Below are positions 16,182 to 25,997 of a stretch of 64,000 nt of DNA, in pieces (within the stretch, counting starts at the first letter, position 1; the number at the start of each line of letters is the position of its first letter). The stretch is from Alphaproteobacteria bacterium (GTDB lineage: Bacteria > Pseudomonadota > Alphaproteobacteria > Micropepsales > Micropepsaceae). The translations under genes and the position numbers were made by a program. Where the stretch lies: positions 1 through 64,000 of the forward strand of contig JACADY010000043.1 of the NCBI GenBank assembly GCA_013389115.1, in the 5' to 3' direction. Below the pieces are notes generated by a model. That model was not told where the DNA came from. It was given only the letters and a program-made list of their open reading frames with translations, and did no database searches.

Positions 16182-17732
16182 CTATTGCTCTGCGTTCTGC
16201 GCCCAATCGCTGTCGGCGACCGCGAGGCAGGCAAGGCCCTTGCTCTCCAGTGCCTCACAGGCCTTCCTCGCCGCCTCGGGCGTGAAGGGTCCGAAGCGGG
16301 CGCGATAGAGCGTCCCATCCCGGGACTTATAGGGGGTAACCACCGCCTCAGCATCGCCGAGCACGGTTGAAGCATTGCGGGCGATCGTCTTCACCTGTTC
16401 GGTCGCCACCAGCTGATCGCGATAGGCACCCACCTGAATGCCCCATTGGCGCTGACCGGGGGCGGCAACGGGAACGATGCGCGGGGCGGCTGCCGTGGCA
16501 GCGGCTTCACCCGAATCGCCTTCCTCAAAGCCGTTCAGCGTCGGCACAATCCCCGCCTCAACGGGTCGCTGCTGCAGATCGCTGACACGGATGAGCTTGG
16601 GGTTCTCGGCGCTTGCAACAAGGGCAGGGCGCTGGCCCGGATCGATGCGCGTGCGCAAGGCGGCGACGCGCTGCGGGCTCATCTGCGGTTCGGGGAGTTC
16701 CTCTGGCATTGCCTCAGGCGGGAGGGATGCGACCACGATCCGCTCGGGCTCGATGGCGGCGGGTTCCTCATCGGCGATGGGCGCCATAGTCACGACGGAG
16801 CCTTGCCGGATCGGCTTTGCCACCGGCGCAGGGGCCGCCTCGATTACGTCCTCAGCCGAGGCCACGGCGACGGGCGCGCCACCGCGACCGGCCGGCGCCG
16901 CATAGCTTGCCACGACGATCTTGCTCGCCTTGATGTCAGCAAAGACGTCGTCAAGCATCATGCGCATTTCCCAGTCGCGCTCACGCGCCGTGACGCCGCC
17001 CATGACGACGCCGATCACGCGCTTGCCGCCCCGCTCCACCGAGGAAACAAGGTTGAAGCCGCTCGCCCGGGTATAGCCTGTCTTGATCCCGTTCGTGCCG
17101 TTGAAATCAACGAGCAGGTCGTTGTGCGTCTCATAGGTGACGCCGCGATGGCGAAACGAGGTCAGTTTGAAATAGGGATAATATTGCGGGAAATCCCGCA
17201 TGAGCGCGCGGCCCAACGTTGCCATGTCGCGCGCCGTCGTGCGCTGATAGGGATGGGGCAGGCCCGAGGCGTTGAAGAAATGCGAGTTCTTCATGCCGAG
17301 GGCGCGCGCCTTCTGCGTCATGATGCGGGCAAAGCGCGATTCGCTGCCGCCGATACCTTCCGCGATGACTACAGCCACATCGTTCGCCGAGCGAATGACA
17401 AGCGCCTTGATCGCCTGCTCAACGGTGATCGTGTCGCCGGCGCGCAGGCCCAGCTTTGAAGGCGCCTGGCTGGCGGCGTTCTTGGTGACCTTCAGTTCCT
17501 GGTCGAGAGTGAGGCGGCCGCTTTGGAGACGCTCAAAAAGGATATAGAGCGTCATCATCTTGGTCAGCGACGCGGGATAGCGCGATGCATCGGCATTCTC
17601 AGCCTTGATGACCCGGCCGGTCTGCGCATCCATCACCAAAACGGCGTGTTTTTCCGCGGCATGCGCCGGTGGTGCCAAAACCAAAAGAGCAACCAAGAGG
17701 GCCGTCACTACCCCTACAAAGCCGTCTTTCAC
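16182..17732 (-). CDS. D-alanyl-D-alanine carboxypeptidase with C-terminal SPOR domain
   Basis: This 516-residue penicillin-binding protein of the PBP5/6 (DacA/DacF) class trims pentapeptide stems of peptidoglycan. The signal peptide (residues 1-25) ends AHA. Catalytic motifs are SLTK at 55-58, SAN at 115-117 and KTG at 217-219. A beta-domain and a long Pro/Ala-rich linker (about 270-430) lead to a SPOR domain (about 434-510, WGIQVGAYRDQLVATEQV to VADSDWA). SPOR domains bind denuded glycan at division septa, so septal targeting is likely. The fusion of carboxypeptidase and SPOR is common in Alphaproteobacteria. Confidence 0.94.
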   Translation of the reverse strand: MKDGFVGVVTALLVALLVLAPPAHAAEKHAVLVMDAQTGRVIKAENADASRYPASLTKMMTLYILFERLQSGRLTLDQELKVTKNAASQAPSKLGLRAGDTITVEQAIKALVIRSANDVAVVIAEGIGGSESRFARIMTQKARALGMKNSHFFNASGLPHPYQRTTARDMATLGRALMRDFPQYYPYFKLTSFRHRGVTYETHNDLLVDFNGTNGIKTGYTRASGFNLVSSVERGGKRVIGVVMGGVTARERDWEMRMMLDDVFADIKASKIVVASYAAPAGRGGAPVAVASAEDVIEAAPAPVAKPIRQGSVVTMAPIADEEPAAIEPERIVVASLPPEAMPEELPEPQMSPQRVAALRTRIDPGQRPALVASAENPKLIRVSDLQQRPVEAGIVPTLNGFEEGDSGEAAATAAAPRIVPVAAPGQRQWGIQVGAYRDQLVATEQVKTIARNASTVLGDAEAVVTPYKSRDGTLYRARFGPFTPEAARKACEALESKGLACLAVADSDWAQNAEQ

Positions 17733-17996
17733 TTCATGCCCCCCACACTGACGCCCGCAAATGAACCCGAATTCTACTCAGCCAAATTGCCTAGTATGCC
17801 CTAGCCATCCCTTGGCAAACGGAGCGCGAGTGATGCGCCACAACTGTGACACATTTCGCCTCAAACGCGAGTCTGGAGGACGCAAAATCTGTGCCCTACC
17901 CGCAACGTCTCGTCAGCCTTGCATGACTCGCCTCCAGTCTCGAGCACAGGAATTAGCAATTGGTTAACTCGGGGACCGGAATGTGGCTGCCCGTTC

Positions 17997-18013
17997 ATTG
18001 TGCAGTGCAAAAT
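17997..18013. promoter_or_regulatory. Imperfect PhaR-like operator
   Basis: The imperfect palindrome ATTGTGCAGTGCAAAAT has a TGC-N3-GCA core, the spacing described for PhaR repressors of polyhydroxyalkanoate genes. It lies just upstream of the phasin -35 box. Assignment to PhaR is inferred from the motif and the downstream phasin. Confidence 0.4.
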
Positions 18014-18018
18014 AGCGG

Positions 18019-18047
18019 TTGACAGTTAGGCAAGGACTGCCGATATT
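18019..18047 (+). promoter_or_regulatory. Sigma-70-type promoter of the phasin gene
   Basis: A perfect TTGACA (18019-18024) is followed, after exactly 17 bp, by GATATT (18042-18047). The expected transcription start is near 18054, giving a leader of about 120 nt before the phasin ATG at 18177. It is flanked on both sides by TGC-N3-GCA palindromes. Confidence 0.7.
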
Positions 18048-18052
18048 CCAGG

Positions 18053-18071
18053 CATGTTGCGGTGCAACATG
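18053..18071. promoter_or_regulatory. Perfect PhaR-like operator overlapping the phasin transcription start
   Basis: The sequence CATGTTGCGGTGCAACATG is a perfect inverted repeat with 8-bp arms and a 3-bp centre, containing TTGC-N3-GCAA. It overlaps the predicted +1, so a bound repressor would block initiation. PhaR released by PHB granules is the obvious candidate, but no phaR gene is in this window. Confidence 0.55.
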
Positions 18072-18176
18072 AATCGCTCGGGCGCTCGCGCGGGCTTTCA
18101 TCCGCACCGAGGAGTCCGGCGGCTGGCCGTCCAGCATTTGTATTTCATGCGTCGCACCCACATCGGAGCACAGGTC

Positions 18177-18629
18177 ATGGCACCCAAGACAAAGACTTTT
18201 GAAGCGAAGGAAACTTTCGAAGCGGCGTTCAAGAATGGCTCAGAATCCATGAAGGACGCGTTCGAGAAAATGACGGCGGGGTTCGGCGATTTCGCCTCAC
18301 TCAACCGTGAAAACGTCGAGGCTTTCGTGAAGTCGGCGAACGCAGCGGCGAAGGGCATCGAGCAGATCAACAGCGAGCTGCTCGCCTTCTCGCGCCAGTC
18401 GATGGAAGACGGCGTTTCGGCGATGAAGACCATCATGGGCTCGAAGTCGCTGCAAGAAGCGATGGAAGCGCAGTCGGACTTCACGAAGACCGCGTTCGAC
18501 GCTTATGTCTCGCAGATGTCGAAAATGGGCGAGCTTTTCGTCAGCGCCACGCGCGATGCGATCGAGCCGATCAGCGGCCGCGTCAAGGCGACGATGGAAG
18601 TGATCCAGGCCGGCCGTCACGCGGCCTAA
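18177..18629 (+). CDS. Phasin family protein
   Basis: This 150-residue helical protein coats polyhydroxyalkanoate granules and keeps them dispersed. The sequence is Ala, Lys, Glu and Met rich. The phasin_2-type core runs from FEAAFKNGSESMKDAFEKM through NRENVEAFVKSANAAAKGIEQIN to FVSATRDAIEPISGRVK. There is no signal peptide. The start is ATG 18177, with GGAG about 9 nt upstream. The longer upstream frame covers the operator and promoter and is rejected. A strong promoter and terminator bracket the gene, so it is a single-gene transcript, as expected for a highly expressed phasin. Confidence 0.9.
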   Translation: MAPKTKTFEAKETFEAAFKNGSESMKDAFEKMTAGFGDFASLNRENVEAFVKSANAAAKGIEQINSELLAFSRQSMEDGVSAMKTIMGSKSLQEAMEAQSDFTKTAFDAYVSQMSKMGELFVSATRDAIEPISGRVKATMEVIQAGRHAA

Positions 18630-18663
18630 CGGTCTGGCGGCATGACGCCGCCTGTTCAAGGAT

Positions 18664-18697
18664 AAGGCCCGGCTCTCAGGCGCCGGGCCTTTTTCTT
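18664..18697 (+). terminator. Rho-independent terminator of the phasin gene
   Basis: A perfect 10-bp stem (AAGGCCCGGC with GCCGGGCCTT) and an 8-nt loop are followed by TTTCTTTT. It begins 35 nt after the phasin stop codon. Confidence 0.9.
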
Positions 18698-18755
18698 TTC
18701 AATGGCTTGCGTCATCGCTTGCCTATTGGCGCAAAGCAGTTCTCCATGCGTGTTC

Positions 18756-19166
18756 ATGGACGACGGCAAAATCATCGATTTCGCCACGCTTTGCCTGGGC
18801 CCAAAGCCCAATCAATTCCTCGTTGCACCCTCTGGGCTTTGTCCCCGCGCCAAGCCGCATCTTGCGGCGCCGCAATTTCATCTGCCGCCCGAGCGGGTGC
18901 GCGATGCCTTTCTGCGCGTCGCGGCGCATGAACCCCGTGTGCGGTTAACGGCTGAGCAGGCCTCGACACTCTCCTACACGTTTGTGCAGCGCAGCCTCGT
19001 GCTCCATTTTCCCGATATCATCAGCGTCCAATTCTTCCCCGAGGGCGAAGGTTTCTCGACGCTCTCGGCCTATAGCCGCTCGGTTCACGGCTATTTCGAT
19101 CTCGGCGCAAATGCGAAACGGGTGAAAGACTGGCTTGCCAAAGTGCGGTCCGCTCTTGCACGCTGA
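18756..19166 (+). CDS. DUF1499 family protein
   Basis: This is a 136-residue protein with the DUF1499 pattern: an N-terminal IIDFATLCLGPKPNQFLVAP, then a middle FVQRSLVLHFPDIISVQFF and a C-terminal SAYSRSVHGYFDLGANAKRVKDWL. The family is common in proteobacteria and plants and its biochemical role is unresolved. ATG 18756 is preferred because homologous proteins begin near this point. An in-frame ATG at 18702 overlaps the T-tract of the phasin terminator. No strong ribosome-binding site is visible at either. Confidence 0.8.
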   Translation: MDDGKIIDFATLCLGPKPNQFLVAPSGLCPRAKPHLAAPQFHLPPERVRDAFLRVAAHEPRVRLTAEQASTLSYTFVQRSLVLHFPDIISVQFFPEGEGFSTLSAYSRSVHGYFDLGANAKRVKDWLAKVRSALAR

Positions 19167-19285
19167 TGACCTCGCAAACGGATGCGCTCTTTGAGTTGGC
19201 GAAAAACTTCATATTTAATCGCAAGACTGATGAGCGTTGAGGGGCGAGACTCCTGTGACGCCCAACGCGCCAACCATTAGATGCG

Positions 19286-19612
19286 ATGACGAAACCAAAT
19301 CAGGGAGACAATGAGGGAACCTCGACCGGCATCGTCACCAAGACGAAGCCGAAGACGAAAAAGCCTTCCCTCTACAAGGTGCTGCTGCTCAACGACGACT
19401 ACACGCCGATGGAGTTCGTCGTGCTGGTGTTGAAGCGGTTCTTCAACAAGGGGGAGGAAGACGCCTATCGGATCATGCTGCATGTCCATCGCAATGGTGT
19501 GGGGATATGCGGCGTCTTTACGTATGAGGTTGCAGAAACCAAGGTGACGCAGGTCATCGACTTTGCGCGCCGGCATCAGCATCCTCTTCAGTGCACGATG
19601 GAAAAGGAGTAG
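19286..19612 (+). CDS. clpS: ATP-dependent Clp protease adaptor ClpS
   Basis: This 108-residue adaptor delivers N-degron substrates to ClpAP. After a flexible Lys-rich N-terminal tail (residues 1-27) comes the conserved core: [17 protein letters not shown], the helix [18 protein letters not shown], then [21 protein letters not shown]. The Asn-Asp pair and the Met in the TPMEFV hydrophobic pocket that read N-terminal residues are present. It is encoded 3 bp upstream of clpA, the usual pairing. Confidence 0.97.
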   Translation: MTKPNQGDNEGTSTGIVTKTKPKTKKPSLYKVLLLNDDYTPMEFVVLVLKRFFNKGEEDAYRIMLHVHRNGVGICGVFTYEVAETKVTQVIDFARRHQHPLQCTMEKE

Positions 19613-19615
19613 CTC

Positions 19616-21933
<2,318 letters not shown>

Positions 21934-21937
<4 letters not shown>

Positions 21938-22458
21938 GCGAGCCCATCATCAGCCGCCGCTTGCGGCTGGAGGCGGCGACGGCGGCGATGATCGCGCTTG
22001 AGCTGACCATCCGGCCCGCGCTCTTTGCCTATCTGCGCGTTGCCGAACCCGAGGATTGGCCGCCGCCGCTCAACGACGATGAGACGTTTCGCTATTTCGA
22101 GGATTCGTTGCGGGCCGATCCCGGTCTCACGGGCTGGGCGTTCTGGTACGTGATCCTGCGTCATGAGGGCGGGGATGCGCTTGTGGGCACGGCAGGCTTC
22201 AAGGGCAAGCCCGATGCGGACGGCCTCGTCGATGTGGGCTATGCGATCCGGCCGCACTATCACCGGATGGGGATTGCCAGCGAAACCGTGGGGCTCCTCC
22301 TTTCCTGGGCGACGGCGCGCGGGGCGAGGTATGTGATCGCCGAGACCTTCGCGGACCATGTGGCCTCGATCGGCGTCATGCGGAAGAACGGGCTTGCGTT
22401 CATTGGCGCGGGCGCAGAGCCCAATGTCGTGCGCTATGGACGCAGTCTTGTCGCCTGA
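21934..22458 (+). CDS. GNAT family N-acetyltransferase (RimJ/RimL-type)
   Basis: This is a 174-residue acetyltransferase. It has the RimJ-like layout with an early WPPPLNDDETFRYFE segment, the strand-loop GTAGFKGKPDADGLVDVGYAI, and the acetyl-CoA pyrophosphate loop around YHRMGIASETVGLLL. The closing motif ASIGVMRKNGLAFIG is the typical 'S..v..K.GF' end of this family. It starts at GTG 21934 inside the clpA stop (GTGA overlap), so translation is coupled. The substrate could be a small molecule or a protein N-terminus. Confidence 0.85.
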
Positions 22459-22487
22459 AGGTGCTTCTTCCACTCCCTAAATGGCCG

Positions 22488-22525
22488 AAAGGCCGCCAGG
22501 GCGTCCCCCGGCGGCCTTTCCATTG
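22488..22525. terminator. Strong hairpin terminator, probably bidirectional
   Basis: A perfect 10-bp stem AAAGGCCGCC / GGCGGCCTTT with a 12-nt loop lies 30 bp after the GNAT stop. It would terminate the clpS-clpA-GNAT unit. It also lies just downstream of the small minus-strand ORF at 22562-22627 and so could serve both. Confidence 0.75.
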
Positions 22526-22561
22526 CCTTTTTCCGCGTCAGCGGTTTTCGCCGTTACCGGC

Positions 22562-22627
22562 CTAGGCGCGGAATCCCTTAACGAGGGTCCAGGCCTTGCG
22601 CTCACACGGGGTATGACAATGAGACAC
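22562..22627 (-). CDS. 21-residue Cys-containing small ORF with an extreme Shine-Dalgarno
   Basis: On the minus strand GAAAGGAGGTGATCC, the full complement of the 16S rRNA 3' tail, stands 2 nt before a GTG at 22627. The core GGAGG is 7 nt before this GTG. The ORF reads M(V)SHCHTPCERK then AWTLVKGFRA and ends with TAG at 22562-22564. It contains a Cys-X3-Cys motif and a basic, tryptophan-bearing C-terminus. There is a plausible upstream promoter (22740-22768) and a hairpin terminator downstream (22488-22519), so it could be an independent small transcript. I do not recognise the peptide. A residual 16S fragment on the plus strand is the main alternative. Confidence 0.5.
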   Translation of the reverse strand: MSHCHTPCERKAWTLVKGFRA

Positions 22628-22739
22628 TGGATCACCTCCTTTCAATTGTTGAAACCGATTCCAGACTAGGGCGGTTCCTGCCGCGATGCAACAGTTCGAC
22701 CGTGGCATCGTTAGCGAAAACCCAACCCGGGGTTCCCGC

Positions 22740-22768
22740 CCGTATCCGATTTATCCCACAAGTGACAA
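22740..22768 (-). promoter_or_regulatory. Possible promoter for the 22.6-kb small ORF
   Basis: On the minus strand, TTGTCA (22768-22763) is separated by 17 bp from ATACGG (22745-22740). Initiation here would give a leader of roughly 105 nt before the small ORF. The match is moderate and the call is tentative. Confidence 0.3.
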
Positions 22769-22895
22769 TGGGTCTTAAGCTTTCCCCTTCGGTCAACGCC
22801 TTGGCCAGTTGAGGGAAGCGCGATGTGGGGAGGGGAGCAAAATTCTTGAAAACAATTCGCCAAATCCGGCCCTTTGCCGGGCGGCGTCGCCAGCC

Positions 22896-23315
22896 CTAAT
22901 CGAGCGCCGCGATGATTCTCTCGGCAAAGGCCTTAAGTTTTTCGGGGTTTTCCATGGCGCGGGCATGGAGTTTGAGGTCGATGCCGGCCGCACGCGGAAT
23001 GATGTGAAAGTGAATGTGGAAGACCGTCTGGCCGGCGGGGGTGCCGTTCAATTGCGCCAGCATGAGGCCCGGCGCGTCCATCGCCTTCTTGACCGCCTTT
23101 GCCACCTTCTGTGTGGTCATCATCAGCGCGGCCGCGGCCTCAGGCGACAGGTCATAGATGTTCTCCGCCGCTTCCTTGGGGATCACCAGCGTGTGGCCGT
23201 CGGCCTGGGGCATGATGTCCATAAAAGCGAGTGTGTGCGCATCCTCATAGACCTTCGCGCAGGGAAGCTCTCCGCGCAGGATCCTGGCGAAGACGTTGTT
23301 TGTGTCATAGGCCAT
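22896..23315 (-). CDS. HIT family nucleotide hydrolase (HinT-like)
   Basis: This is a 139-residue histidine-triad protein. The HIT signature is HIHFH at 100-104, with the catalytic histidine at 102, within QTVFHIHFHIIPR. The N-terminal FARILRGELPCAKVYED and the DIMPQADGHTLVIPK strand are typical of the HinT branch, which hydrolyses AMP-amine bonds. It starts at ATG 23315, divergent from the BtuF-like gene 71 bp away. Confidence 0.9.
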   Translation of the reverse strand: MAYDTNNVFARILRGELPCAKVYEDAHTLAFMDIMPQADGHTLVIPKEAAENIYDLSPEAAAALMMTTQKVAKAVKKAMDAPGLMLAQLNGTPAGQTVFHIHFHIIPRAAGIDLKLHARAMENPEKLKAFAERIIAALD

Positions 23316-23386
23316 TGTCGGTATCTCTCGAAAGGTTGCGGCGCATCCAGTCTAATCACGGCGCAGCAGTAAGGACAGGGCGGGTA

Positions 23387-24301
23387 ATGGGTGCTGGTGT
23401 GCGGATTGTTTCTCTCATTCCAAGCGCGACGGAAATCGTTTGCGCGCTGGGTCTGCGTCAGTCGCTGGTGGGGCGCAGCCATGAGTGCGATTTCCCGGTC
23501 GATGTGGATGGCCTTCCCGCACTCACCCGCGCGCGGATTTCGCTCGCCGGCGACAGCGCGGCGATCTCGCGTTCGATGGCGCGGGCGCTGGAGGATGCGG
23601 TGGCGATCTATGAGGTGGATGCGCCGCTGCTGGACAGCCTCAGGCCCGATCTCATCGTCACGCAGGATCAATGCGAGGTATGCGCAGCCTCGCTCTTGCA
23701 AGTCGAAGCGGCGCTTTGCGCGCGCAGTGGGCGCGATGTGGCGATCGTGTCGCTGAAGCCGTCGAGTGTGGCGGAGGCGATGGACGACATCATGCGCGTC
23801 GGGCGGGCCGCCGGTATCGATGCCACGCCGCTCGTGACGCAGTTGCGGGCGCGGATGGCAGAGACCAGTGCCGTCACGAGCGCTCGACGGCCGCGGCTTC
23901 TCTATGTCGAGTGGATAGAGCCCATCATGGGGCCAGGATTGTGGACGCCGGAGTTGATCGCGATGGCTGGCGCTGAACCCGTCGGCGGTGTCGCGGGGCG
24001 GCATGCGCGCTGGCTCACCTGGGACGAGGTCGCGGCCGGCGATCCCGATCTCGTCGTGATCGCGCCATGCGGGTTTGACCTCGCACGCGGCATCGAAGAA
24101 AGCGCCGCCCTTCGGCGATCGCCGGTCTGGTGCAACTTGCGGGCGGTGCGCGAGGGGCGCGTCGCGGTCGCGGACGGCAACGCCTTTTTCAACCGTCCAG
24201 GTCCGCGCCTTGCGGAATCCCTCCAGATCCTGCGCGAAGTCGTGAGCGGGAGCGCCGGCCCTCATTTCGGCGTGAACTGGCGCTGGCTCGCTTCTGTTTA
24301 G
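23387..24301 (+). CDS. BtuF/FepB-type substrate-binding-fold protein without a signal peptide
   Basis: This 304-residue protein has the class III binding-protein fold used for cobalamin and ferric siderophores. It opens with RIVSLIPSATEIVCALG and continues with VGRSHECDFP, SLRPDLIVTQDQCEVCA and a C-terminal lobe with YVEWIEPIMGPGLW and VADGNAFFNRPGPRLAESL. Remarkably, the mature fold begins within 5 residues of the start and no signal peptide is available in frame, so it is predicted to be cytoplasmic. Related soluble versions exist in other bacteria with unknown ligand. The start is ATG 23387, and GTG 23399 is possible. It overlaps the convergent acyltransferase gene by 4 bp. Confidence 0.8.
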   Translation: MGAGVRIVSLIPSATEIVCALGLRQSLVGRSHECDFPVDVDGLPALTRARISLAGDSAAISRSMARALEDAVAIYEVDAPLLDSLRPDLIVTQDQCEVCAASLLQVEAALCARSGRDVAIVSLKPSSVAEAMDDIMRVGRAAGIDATPLVTQLRARMAETSAVTSARRPRLLYVEWIEPIMGPGLWTPELIAMAGAEPVGGVAGRHARWLTWDEVAAGDPDLVVIAPCGFDLARGIEESAALRRSPVWCNLRAVREGRVAVADGNAFFNRPGPRLAESLQILREVVSGSAGPHFGVNWRWLASV

Positions 24302-25461
24302 TCTTCACGACGATGCTTGAAGGGTCCGTGCGCGCTCAAGGTTTCGATTTCAGTATCGACGGCGGCGCGTTCCTCGCTCAGATATCGCGCGACCGCGCGG
24401 CGGAAGCCGGCATCCGCGATCCAATGCGCGGAATGGGTGGGCACGGGCATGTATCCCCGAGCGAGCTTGTGCAGTCCTTGCGCGCCCGCTTCGACGCGCG
24501 CAAGCCTGTGGGCGATGGCAAAATCGATCGCCTGATAGTAACAGGCCTCGAAATGCATGAAGGGGCGATCCTCGATCGCACCCCAATTGCGGCCGTAGAG
24601 CGTGTCCGCGCCAATGAGGTTGAGCGCGCCCGCGATGTATTGGCGCCCGCGTCTCACCAGCACCAGCAGCACGCGTTCGGGCATGGCTTCGCCCAGCATC
24701 GAGAAGAAGCTGCGCGTCAGATAGGGACGCCCCCATTTCTGGCTGCCGGTCGCGATATAGGCGGCGAAGAAGGCATCCCAGTGATGTTCCTTAAGGTCGC
24801 TGCCCGTGATCCACTCATAGGCAAGACCATCGGCGCGCGCCCTTTCGCGCTCCTTCCTCAAGGTTTTGCGGCGCTGGGAGCTGAGCTCTCCCAGGAAGTC
24901 CGCGAATGTCCCATAGGCCTTGTTCTCGAAGTGGAATTGCTGATCGGTGCGCAGCAAGAAATCGGCTGCCTCGCAGACGGGCCATTCCCCCTCTTTGAGG
25001 AAATTGATGTGAATGCTGGAAAGGCGCGCTTTCTGCGCAAGCGCGATGAGGCCATGAAGCAGTCGCTTCCGCATCGCGTTATCGTCCGTACCCGGACGAA
25101 TGAGAAGGCGCGGGCCGGGCACGGGCGTGAAGGGAACGGCGCAGAGGAGCTTTGGGTAATAGCGCCCGCCCGCGCGCTCATAGGCGTCGGCCCAATGATG
25201 ATCGAACACATATTCGCCCTGCGAATGCGCCTTCAGATAAGTGGGGGCGCAGGCGAGCAGCGCTCCGTTCTGCTCGATCAGTGCATGTGCGGGCTTCCAA
25301 CCCTGACGCGGCGTGGCAGAGCCGGATTGCTCACAGGCAAGCAGAAAGGCATGCGCGAGAAAGGGATTGAAGCGCGCGGGATCGGGGTTGGCACAGGCAT
25401 CCCACTCGCTCGCGCGCACATCCTTGATGGCATCGATGGTACGAAACGCGGGTTCCGCCAC
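24298..25461 (-). CDS. FemAB-like / GNAT-fold acyltransferase (DUF482 type)
   Basis: This 387-residue protein follows the peptidoglycan-biosynthesis-like DUF482/PF04339 pattern. It has FNPFLAHAFLLACEQSGSA near the N-terminus, EYVFDHHWADAYERAGGRYYPKL cut by short loops, the basic SSQRRKTLRKERERA helix, and the C-terminal FEACYYQAIDFAIAHRL. The C-terminal GAQGLHKLARGYMP is strongly conserved in this family. Family members resemble aminoacyl-tRNA-dependent FemX enzymes, but the substrate is not established. It starts at GTG 25461, 2 nt after the RidA stop codon, so the two form an operon. Confidence 0.85.
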   Translation of the reverse strand: MAEPAFRTIDAIKDVRASEWDACANPDPARFNPFLAHAFLLACEQSGSATPRQGWKPAHALIEQNGALLACAPTYLKAHSQGEYVFDHHWADAYERAGGRYYPKLLCAVPFTPVPGPRLLIRPGTDDNAMRKRLLHGLIALAQKARLSSIHINFLKEGEWPVCEAADFLLRTDQQFHFENKAYGTFADFLGELSSQRRKTLRKERERARADGLAYEWITGSDLKEHHWDAFFAAYIATGSQKWGRPYLTRSFFSMLGEAMPERVLLVLVRRGRQYIAGALNLIGADTLYGRNWGAIEDRPFMHFEACYYQAIDFAIAHRLARVEAGAQGLHKLARGYMPVPTHSAHWIADAGFRRAVARYLSEERAAVDTEIETLSAHGPFKHRRED

Positions 25462-25463
25462 GG

Positions 25464-25931
25464 TCAGGCGATCTCGAACACCGCGTCGACCTCAACCGCG
25501 ACGTTGCGGGGCAGGGAACCCGCGCCCACGGCAGCGCGGGCATGGCGGCCCACTTCGCCGAACACCGCCACCATCAAGTCGGAGGCGCCGTTCACGACCT
25601 CCGGGTGCTGGGTGAAGCCCGGCACCGCATTCACAAAGCCCGTCAATTTCACGCAGCGCGTGACGCGATCAAGATCGCCGCCGCAGGCTTCACGCAGTTG
25701 CGCAAGGAGATTGATGGCGCATAGGCGGGCCGCGCTTTTCGCATCCTCAAGGCTGATCTCGGCGCCAACCTGGCCGACATATTCAAGGCCGCTGGGTCCA
25801 AGCGTGACCTGGCCCGAAAGGAAGATGAGCCTGCCCGCGATGACGAAGGGCACGTAGTTGGCAACAGGGCTGACGGGTTTGGGCAGGCTGAGGCCGAGTT
25901 CTGACAGGCGAGCATCGATGCGTCCGGGCAT
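25464..25931 (-). CDS. RidA family reactive-intermediate deaminase
   Basis: This is a 155-residue RidA/YjgF/UK114-family protein. It carries the family features LIFLSGQVTL, then GAEISLEDAKSAARLCAINLLAQL, KLTGFVNAVPGF and the closing HARAAVGAGSLPRNVAVEVDA with the key Arg-Ala-x-Val/Gly segment. RidA trimers hydrolyse enamine or imine intermediates from PLP enzymes. The extra N-terminal 15 residues place it near the longer RidA subgroups. It is the first gene of a two-gene operon with the acyltransferase. Confidence 0.88.
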   Translation of the reverse strand: MPGRIDARLSELGLSLPKPVSPVANYVPFVIAGRLIFLSGQVTLGPSGLEYVGQVGAEISLEDAKSAARLCAINLLAQLREACGGDLDRVTRCVKLTGFVNAVPGFTQHPEVVNGASDLMVAVFGEVGRHARAAVGAGSLPRNVAVEVDAVFEIA

Positions 25932-25997
25932 TGGGGTTCCCTTGGGCTTTTTGGATTACCCTTGAGAATAGCCGAGGCCGGCCGCATTTGCGAGGCG

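Noticed and set aside
22627..22645. Relict 16S rRNA 3' end on the plus strand (CTGGATCACCTCCTTTC)
   Set aside because: Identity stops after about 17 nt and the preceding bases do not look like helix 45 of 16S. A translated minus-strand small ORF explains the match better, though the relict idea is kept as the alternative.
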